A stretch of DNA of 64,000 nucleotides. Origin: a virus. This document shows, piece after piece, positions 58,306 through 64,000 of this stretch (position 1 is its first letter; every line of letters starts with the position of its first letter). The position numbers and the translations under genes are program-made. The notes beneath the pieces were generated by a model, which did no database searches, was not told the origin of the DNA, and saw nothing but the letters and a program-made list of their open reading frames with translations. The DNA is taken from positions 41,122 to 105,121 of the IMG/VR virus record IMGVR_UViG_3300042560_001826. One strand, given 5' to 3'.

Positions 58306-58478
58306 TAGCTTTTACTCTTAGTGTCTCTTTTAAAAAATCCAACAAACCAAATAGTTGTTAAAACTAAGAATGCTGAACTAAGAAAATCAATTGAGTAATC
58401 AAAAGCTAGATAAAGCGAATACTTTACCAATAAAGCTGATACTGCAATCCAAATTAGAGCGATAATAAATTTTTGCAT
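58305..58478 (-). CDS. Small membrane protein
   Basis: 57 residues from ATG 58478 with GGAGGTCACC. Two hydrophobic helices separated by a short polar turn (YLAFDYSIDF), basic tail. First gene of the leftward operon. Function unknown. Confidence 0.68.
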   Translation of the reverse strand: MQKFIIALIWIAVSALLVKYSLYLAFDYSIDFLSSAFLVLTTIWFVGFFKRDTKSKS

Positions 58479-58688
58479 GGTGACCTCCAGCTGTGAGCAT
58501 AGCAGAAATTTTTCAAATTTCGCACACGGAAGCAAAAAATCTGGTATGCTTCGCATGCCCGCATGCGAGCAAGCTATTACTCTAATATACTCTAGTATAA
58601 CTAGTATACCTACATATACTTAGCATGCTTAGTATGCTAGAGAAATTTTTTAAGTTTTCTACCAAAATAAAAAAAATGGTGGTAATGT
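58479..58688. promoter_or_regulatory. Divergent promoter region
   Basis: Lies between leftward and rightward blocks. TCGCATGC-CC-GCATGCGA (near 58552-58569) is a perfect palindrome; short repeats of TAGTAT, TATACT and GCATGCT fill 58580-58640. Minus strand has TGCTATGCT shortly before the GGAGGT of the first leftward gene; plus strand has TATACT and TATGCT boxes. A regulated bidirectional promoter is likely. Confidence 0.6.
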
Positions 58689-58937
58689 ATGTGTATGCAG
58701 ATTGTAGCCGTTGTGGAATCCGACGATTATGGCCCCGCTGTAATCATGGATCCGGAGCATATTAGCATTATGCGGTTTGATGACTTCTTCATCGCGGCTG
58801 CCAGATGTGTTTTTACAAACCAACCAATCAGTTGCGAAATTTCTGTCGGCACAGCGAGTGCCTTAATGCGCAAGGGAGTTAGATGTTTTCAGGTTTCATC
58901 AATTGATGAAGATTACACCACAAAGAAAGAAAAATAA
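58689..58937 (+). CDS. Small hypothetical protein
   Basis: 82 residues; GGTGG upstream; an internal ATG at 58695 is also possible. Mixed alpha/beta (MQIVAVVESDDYGPAVIMDP). No family recognised. Coupled to the glycosyltransferase that starts 3 bases later. Confidence 0.68.
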   Translation: MCMQIVAVVESDDYGPAVIMDPEHISIMRFDDFFIAAARCVFTNQPISCEISVGTASALMRKGVRCFQVSSIDEDYTTKKEK

Positions 58938-58940
58938 CTC

Positions 58941-59954
58941 ATGAAAAAAATTAGTTGGTTTAGTTTGAATCGTGAAGACGCTTCGGGTGAAACTTGGTTT
59001 AGTCCTGGTTATATAAACGCTGCTGTCTCAACAATTAGGGCTCTACAAAACAAGAAGTGTGGTGTGTTTTACAATCGCCCAGATATTGATTATCATGTAA
59101 ACTTCTGCCCAGCAACATACTATCAGTATAACTCTAAATATAATGTTGGTTATACACCGTGGGAGTCAACTAAAATTCCAGATCACTGGATTGATAATAT
59201 GCGTCGTTGTGATGAGATTTGGACAACATCAAACTTTGTTAAAAAAGTTTATGAGTCTCATAATGTAAATGCAAATATTCATGTTATTCCACATGGGATA
59301 TCTGAGGATTTTTCAATAGTCGAAAGAGAGTTAACATCAACATTTAATTTTATTCATGTTGGCGGTGATTCAAGAAGAAAAAATGCTCAAATGGCAGTTG
59401 ATGCCTTCTTGGAACTTTATGAAGGCAATAATGACTTTAGATTAATTCTAAAATATGATAAATTCTGTATGGCAGAAGTTTATGTTAACGGAAGACTGCT
59501 TCCAGCATCAATGCATCCACAAATTGTTGCAATCCCAGAATCACTTAGTGTTGATGATTTGGTATCTTTATATCACAAAGCTCATTGTATGATTTATCCA
59601 ACGATGGGTGAAGGGTTTGGTATGATTCCATTTGAAGCGATTTCAACTGGTCTTCCAACAATTGTGACAAATCTTACTGGGTGTGCAGATTTTGCTCAGT
59701 ATGGAATTCCACTTGATGCTGAATATTCAAAAGCAACATGGAATGATTATTATTTTTCAACAGACACTGGTGAATGGGCAAGTCCAGACTTTGATCAACT
59801 TGTTGACTTGATGGAAGATGTCGTAAATGAATACGATGAAGTTAAAAAATCTTTTGTCAAGTCTGCAAAAATTCTTCACTCTGAGTGGTCTTGGGATGCT
59901 ACGGCTGCTAAGATTCTTGAGCGTTTGGATTTCTACGAAAAATCTTTTGCGTAG
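58941..59954 (+). CDS. GT-B glycosyltransferase (family 4-like), copy 3
   Basis: 337 residues. VGYTPWESTKIPDHWIDNM, CDEIWTTSNFVKKVYES, IHVGGDSRRKNAQMAVDAFL and MIYPTMGEGFGMIPFEAIS align with the copy at 18797 and more distantly with that at 12744. The shared WES/TKIP and DEIW segments indicate phage-internal duplication. Acceptor unknown. Confidence 0.88.
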   Translation: MKKISWFSLNREDASGETWFSPGYINAAVSTIRALQNKKCGVFYNRPDIDYHVNFCPATYYQYNSKYNVGYTPWESTKIPDHWIDNMRRCDEIWTTSNFVKKVYESHNVNANIHVIPHGISEDFSIVERELTSTFNFIHVGGDSRRKNAQMAVDAFLELYEGNNDFRLILKYDKFCMAEVYVNGRLLPASMHPQIVAIPESLSVDDLVSLYHKAHCMIYPTMGEGFGMIPFEAISTGLPTIVTNLTGCADFAQYGIPLDAEYSKATWNDYYFSTDTGEWASPDFDQLVDLMEDVVNEYDEVKKSFVKSAKILHSEWSWDATAAKILERLDFYEKSFA

Positions 59955-59970
59955 TCCTTAGTAATCTTTT

Positions 59971-59999
59971 TTGACTCTGGGCGTTTCATCCAATACAAT
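59971..59999 (+). promoter_or_regulatory. Strong sigma-A type promoter for the reductase
   Basis: TTGACT (59971-59976), 17 bases, TACAAT (59994-59999). Near consensus spacing and sequence; followed by a 30-base leader with AAGGAGGT. Confidence 0.85.
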
Positions 60000-60029
60000 T
60001 GGTTTCCCTATTTTTTTCAAGGAGGTAGT

Positions 60030-61958
60030 ATGTCACTTTTGACAAATGATTTTATTAATGGTTATAACACGAAGACCCCACCATGGGGCTTCGGAGGTCT
60101 TGGCGAAATTGTTTATTTAAGAACATATAGTAGAAAAATTGAATCCCTTAATCGTAATGAGACTTGGGTTGAAACTGTTAAAAGAATTGTTGATGGCGCT
60201 GTTGAAATCGGCGTTCCATTTAGCCAAGAAGAAGCAGAAAAACTTTTTGATCACATGTACAATCTTCGTTGTACTGTTGCAGGCCGTGCATTATGGCAGC
60301 TTGGAACACCACTTGTTTCTAAATTTTCGGGAACTTCTTTAAATAACTGCTTCTTTACGAATATTGAAAAGATTGAAGATTTTGAGCTTCTTTTTGATTA
60401 CCTCATGCTTGGTGGTGGAGTTGGTTTTTCTGTTGAGAGATCAAAGATTCATGACTTGCCAAAGGTAAAAGAAGTTAAGTTTGTTAAAGCAGAAAGAAGT
60501 AGCGATGCTGACTTCATCGTTCCAGACTCTAGACAGGGCTGGAGAGAGCTTCTTCACAAAGTTCTTGAATCTTATTTTGTTACTGGTAAGAGTTTTACAT
60601 ATTCAACTGTTTTAATCCGAGAGTTTGGTGCTCCGCTTAAGACATTTGGTGGAACCGCATCTGGTCCTGGCGCGCTCGTTGATGGTATTGCAGATATTTG
60701 CAAAGTTTTGGATAATAGAGTTGGTAAGAAATTGCGTTCTGTTGATGTGTTAGATATTTGTAACATTATTGGAAGAATTGTTGTTTCTGGGTCGTCTCGT
60801 CGCTCAGCACAAATTGCAATTGGAGATCCAGATGATGTTCTTTTCTTGAGAGCGAAGAACTGGTCATCTGGCTCAATTCCTGCTTGGAGGGCAAATAGTA
60901 ATAATTCCATCTATGCAGATTCATATGATCAAATTGTTGCAGAGTTGTGGAAAGGTTATGATGGCTCTGGTGAGCCGTATGGTCTTGTAAATAGAAAGCT
61001 TGCAAGAACTGTAGGTAGACTTGGTGAGCATGCACAGGATAATTCAGTTGAAGGATTTAATCCATGTGCAGAAATTGCCCTTGCTGATGGTGAATCTTGC
61101 AATCTTTCAACGATCTTCTTGCCAAATATTGAATCGCTTGAGCAGTTCAAAGAAATTTCAATTCTGCTATATAAGATTCAAAAACAAGTTACTAGACTTT
61201 CATACCCTTATGAAAAGACAAGTAAGATTGTTCAAAAAAATGCAAGATTGGGTCAGTCTATTACTGGCATCCTACAGTGCAAAGAAGAAAAGATTAATTG
61301 GCTATCTGATGTTTATGAAAACCTTAAGAAATTTGATAAGCAATACAGTAAAGAGCATGGATGGAATCCATCGGTTAGACTTACAACGGTTCAGCCTTCC
61401 GGAACATTGTCGCTATTGCCGGGTGTAACACCTGGAATACATCCAGCATTTGCAAAATACTATATCCGCCGTGTTCGTTTCGGTTCAGCAGATCCATTGG
61501 TTGAGGCATGCCGTAAGAGAGGTTATAAGGTTGTCTGGGATGTTGGTCTTGATGGCAGAGAAGATCATACAAGGTATGTCATTGAGTTCCCATGCAAGTC
61601 CCCAGAGGGATCTGTGCTTGCTAGTGAGATGACAGCAATTCAGCAGCTTGAATGGGTTAAGAAAATGCAAACTGTTTGGGCAGATAATGCTGTTTCAGTA
61701 ACTGTTTATTATCGGAAAGAAGAGTTGGTGGAAATTAAAAAGTGGCTGCAGGAGAATTATGATGATTCAGTGAAGTCTGTATCGTTCCTTCTTCATGTTG
61801 ATCACAACTTCCCGCTTCCTCCATATGAAGAAATTAGCGAAGAGGAATATAATAAGATTCTTTCTACGGTTGACTTCTCTATTCCCCTGCAAGATGGCGT
61901 TAATCAAGGAGAAATTGAGCTTGATAACTGCGCAACAGGCGCTTGTCCTATCAAATAG
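60030..61958 (+). CDS. Class II (B12-dependent) ribonucleoside-triphosphate reductase
   Basis: 642 residues. LNNCFFTNIEKIED (Cys near 106), FNPCAEIALADGESCNLS (catalytic Cys and Glu near 346-348, second Cys near 357) and a C-terminal redox pair DNCATGACPIK fit the monomeric adenosylcobalamin-dependent RTPR family. Reduces NTPs to dNTPs without oxygen dependence. Has the strongest promoter and ribosome site seen in the window, so probably highly expressed during replication. Cofactor must come from the host. Confidence 0.93.
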   Translation: MSLLTNDFINGYNTKTPPWGFGGLGEIVYLRTYSRKIESLNRNETWVETVKRIVDGAVEIGVPFSQEEAEKLFDHMYNLRCTVAGRALWQLGTPLVSKFSGTSLNNCFFTNIEKIEDFELLFDYLMLGGGVGFSVERSKIHDLPKVKEVKFVKAERSSDADFIVPDSRQGWRELLHKVLESYFVTGKSFTYSTVLIREFGAPLKTFGGTASGPGALVDGIADICKVLDNRVGKKLRSVDVLDICNIIGRIVVSGSSRRSAQIAIGDPDDVLFLRAKNWSSGSIPAWRANSNNSIYADSYDQIVAELWKGYDGSGEPYGLVNRKLARTVGRLGEHAQDNSVEGFNPCAEIALADGESCNLSTIFLPNIESLEQFKEISILLYKIQKQVTRLSYPYEKTSKIVQKNARLGQSITGILQCKEEKINWLSDVYENLKKFDKQYSKEHGWNPSVRLTTVQPSGTLSLLPGVTPGIHPAFAKYYIRRVRFGSADPLVEACRKRGYKVVWDVGLDGREDHTRYVIEFPCKSPEGSVLASEMTAIQQLEWVKKMQTVWADNAVSVTVYYRKEELVEIKKWLQENYDDSVKSVSFLLHVDHNFPLPPYEEISEEEYNKILSTVDFSIPLQDGVNQGEIELDNCATGACPIK

Positions 61959-62044
61959 CATTTCAATATGTTCAGTTTTAATATAAATTGGGAAAAGCTG
62001 TACTTGCATTCATCATTTTTGTTCTTTTTATAACAAAAATGGTG

Positions 62045-62060
62045 TACAATATGTTAGATG
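62045..62060 (+). promoter_or_regulatory. Leaderless promoter before the portal operon
   Basis: TGTACAAT with -10 box at 62045-62050, then seven bases and the ATG at 62058; no ribosome site. The AT-rich stretch upstream has TTGTTC at poor spacing. Confidence 0.6.
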
Positions 62061-62378
62061 ACAAGCGATATCGTCAAAAATAAGAAACTTTGGGTTCCCC
62101 CGAGGACATATGGTGTATGTATCTGGATTATGCCAGATGGAAAACCATTATCTGATGGCGACGGTGTGCTGTCAGCTGAAGGTTTTGTTGATGATAAAAA
62201 TATTGAAAAGCGAGTTGCTGAGGCTGCCAAGTATTGGACTGGTAGTAGTGAAGGTCGAATCGCTTGGGTTCATGGTGCAAGAAAAATTTCAGCTAGTGAA
62301 AGGGATGATCAAGTAGAGAGACTTCATAACGGCTTAGTTGCTGATCCGTATGAAGATTTTTTTGACAATCTGAGGTAA
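62058..62378 (+). CDS. Hypothetical protein preceding the portal
   Basis: 106 residues from a leaderless start. WVPPRTYGVCIWIMPDGKPL and SDGDGVLSAEG are typical of an uncharacterised protein that precedes portal genes in other actinophages. Function unknown. Confidence 0.75.
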   Translation: MTSDIVKNKKLWVPPRTYGVCIWIMPDGKPLSDGDGVLSAEGFVDDKNIEKRVAEAAKYWTGSSEGRIAWVHGARKISASERDDQVERLHNGLVADPYEDFFDNLR

Positions 62379-62379
62379 T

Positions 62380-63984
62380 ATGAACAAGAAAATGACTCAT
62401 GTAGAAGACGATATTGCTTCTCAAGAAATTGATGATATTGAATATCTTGCTTTAGAATCTAAAACAGTTATTGATGATCCTTTTGCAAAAATTGCATACT
62501 CTACTCTTTCTCCAAAGATGAAAAGAAGAGCCGCAAAACTTTCAAAGAAGTTTGAAGGGGTAGACGGAACATCTACAAAATATATTGATCCGGAAACTCT
62601 TGATGGATATTCTTTATACGATATCGTCAATCCGCCATATGATCTAGATACATTGGCCGGTCTATTTGACTCTAGCTCTATTCACAATGCATCTGTCATG
62701 GCAAGAGTAATGAACACGGTTGGTGTTGGTTTTGAATTTGAAGAGACTACAAAAGCAAAAAGAAAAATTGAAAAATCAATGGGTGACCCAGAAAAGGTCT
62801 CTCGTGTTAGAAAATCCCTTCAAGATGAAAAAGCTAGACTTGACGAAATTTTTGAAAATGTCAATGTTGAGGAAACATTTATTGAAACAATGATTAAGGT
62901 TTGGCAAGATGTTTTAACTGTTGGAAATGGCTATCTTGAGATTGGAAGAAATAATTCTGGTCAAATTGGATATATTGGTCATATTCCCGGAACCTTAGTT
63001 CGTGTAAGGAGAAAGAGAGATGGCTTTGTCCAAATCGCAAGAAGCAATAAAATTTCAGCAGTCTTCTTTAGAAACTATGGAGATCAAGAAACAGAGGATC
63101 CAATTAATAACGATCCAAGACCTAATGAGGTTATTCATTTTAAAATCTACTCTCCTAAGAATACATATTATGGTATTCCTTCTTCAGTTTCAGCTGCTGC
63201 TGCAATTGTTGGTGATAAATTTGCAAAAGAATATAACATTGATTATTTTGAGAATAAAGCAATTCCTCGCTATGCTGTAATTGTTAAAGGTGCAAAACTT
63301 AGTAATCAGTCAAAGCAAGAATTAATTAATTATTTTAGAAAAGAAGTTAAAGGAAGAAATCATGGAACTCTTGTTATTCCTATCCCTGCCTCTATTGGAG
63401 CAGATAGTGATATTAGATTTGAAAAGCTTGAAGCCGGTGTTCAGGATGCATCATTTGATAAGTATCGTAAAGCAAACAGGGATGAAATCCTTGTAGCCAA
63501 TAGAGTGCCAGCACCAAAAGTTGGTGTCTATGACAATGCAAACCTTGCAGTGTCTAGGGATTCTGATAAGACATTTAAAATGCAGGTCGTTGGTCCAGAT
63601 CAATCAGTGATTGAAAAGAGAATTAATCGTGTTCTTGCTGAGTTTACAGATTTATTTATTATGAGATTTAAGAAGATTGACTTGATTGATGAAGATATTC
63701 AGTCTAGAATTAATGATAGATATTTGAGGACAGAAGTTATTGCCCCGAATGAAGTTCGGTCATCACTTGGCTTGCCTGAGAGGGCTGATGGTGATGAAGT
63801 TCTTCCGTTCCCAACAAAGATTAAAAAAGAATCTGGTGCGGGAGCCCCAGTTGGTAATTCAAACAATCAGGCCTCCCAGCCAAGAAATGCAAGGTCGGAT
63901 ACGCCAGAAGGCGCATCTGATCCAAGAGTATCTGGCGATCAAGCAGAGCGCGGAGAGAACCAAGATAATTCAGGAGGACAATAA
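62380..63984 (+). CDS. Portal protein
   Basis: 534 residues. NPPYDLDTLAGLFDSSSIHN, VWQDVLTVGNGYLEIGRNNS, HIPGTLVRVRRKRDGFVQ, EVIHFKIYSPKNTYYGIPSS and QELINYFRKEVKGRNHGTLV follow the phage portal (PBSX/HK97-like) pattern. The last 60 residues are polar and disordered. Forms the dodecameric DNA entry ring that docks the terminase; begins the structural module continuing beyond the window. Confidence 0.93.
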   Translation: MNKKMTHVEDDIASQEIDDIEYLALESKTVIDDPFAKIAYSTLSPKMKRRAAKLSKKFEGVDGTSTKYIDPETLDGYSLYDIVNPPYDLDTLAGLFDSSSIHNASVMARVMNTVGVGFEFEETTKAKRKIEKSMGDPEKVSRVRKSLQDEKARLDEIFENVNVEETFIETMIKVWQDVLTVGNGYLEIGRNNSGQIGYIGHIPGTLVRVRRKRDGFVQIARSNKISAVFFRNYGDQETEDPINNDPRPNEVIHFKIYSPKNTYYGIPSSVSAAAAIVGDKFAKEYNIDYFENKAIPRYAVIVKGAKLSNQSKQELINYFRKEVKGRNHGTLVIPIPASIGADSDIRFEKLEAGVQDASFDKYRKANRDEILVANRVPAPKVGVYDNANLAVSRDSDKTFKMQVVGPDQSVIEKRINRVLAEFTDLFIMRFKKIDLIDEDIQSRINDRYLRTEVIAPNEVRSSLGLPERADGDEVLPFPTKIKKESGAGAPVGNSNNQASQPRNARSDTPEGASDPRVSGDQAERGENQDNSGGQ

Positions 63985-64000
63985 TGGGTTACGAAATGGG
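63984..64000 (+). CDS. Start of the next gene (partial)
   Basis: ATG at 63984 overlaps the portal stop (TAATG) with GGAGGACAAT upstream. Only MGYEM and part of the next codon are visible. By gene order it should belong to the capsid module. Confidence 0.6.

Noticed and set aside
1-64000. Integrase, excisionase pair or attachment site indicating a temperate phage
   Set aside because: No tyrosine or serine recombinase recognised; the MerR-like protein alone is not enough.

Overview
This window is a stretch of a large, AT-rich, tailed double-stranded DNA phage genome; both ends cut through genes. The phage signature is direct: large terminase (20.6 kb), portal (62.4 kb), DnaB-type helicase, DnaG-type primase, a full-length DnaE-type polymerase, RecA-like recombinase, RuvC-like resolvase, Cas4/RecB-like nuclease, C5 methyltransferase, class II ribonucleotide reductase and several tRNAs. 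Two WhiB-like Fe-S proteins (2740-3045 and 29902-30231), plus promoters whose -10 box lies 6-7 bases before an ATG (leaderless transcripts), point to an actinobacterial host. The low GC suggests a low-GC lineage such as freshwater Nanopelagicales, but that is inference.

Layout. 0-0.25 kb: end of a probable structural gene. 0.3-20.4 kb: a dense rightward block for replication, recombination, nucleotide metabolism and DNA modification, with glycosyltransferases interspersed. 20.4-24.3 kb: terminase, a paralog of the 44-51 kb genes, another glycosyltransferase, and intergenic elements like those at 44-50 kb. 24.3-43.5 kb: about 45 small, tightly overlapping rightward genes, mostly ORFans, including a WhiB, KTSC-like and YubB-like proteins, a GHKL-like/HExxH protein, a membrane-anchored lysozyme-like protein, tRNA-Arg and a candidate structured RNA. 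43.5-51.1 kb: a very different region of separate, mostly monocistronic genes on both strands, each with its own promoter and terminator, host-like codons and long intergenic spacers. Every spacer from 44.2 to 50.0 kb carries copies of a 10-bp palindrome GTAAnnTTAC. 51.1-58.5 kb: a leftward block (2OG oxygenase, FkbM methyltransferase, tRNAs, SprT-like protease, AdoMetDC-like protein, Nmad1-like protein, small membrane and virion-associated candidates). 58.6-64 kb: rightward again (glycosyltransferase, ribonucleotide reductase, portal).

How it fits together. The replication block supplies a nearly complete replisome and recombination set. MazG, HAD phosphatase and ribonucleotide reductase tune the nucleotide pool. 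The methyltransferase and at least five glycosyltransferases suggest DNA or surface modification. Phage tRNAs (Ala-TGC, Arg-TCT, Asn-GTT, Thr-TGT, Leu-TAA) suit the AT-rich codons of the bulk genome. The 44-51 kb genes largely avoid AGA and use CGN arginine codons, as expected if they are made from the host tRNA pool early in infection.

The best candidate for an undescribed system is the 44-51 kb region together with 22.6 kb: two families of small basic paralogs (A: 22642, 44466, 45315, 46226; B: 47702, 48886, 50090), a palindrome array restricted to spacers, covarying 5'-terminal mRNA hairpins, and repeated three-way-junction elements. A second is a candidate structured RNA at 35961-36122 beside tRNA-Arg. 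A third is a 22/23 match to 23S rRNA helix 69 at 51061-51083.
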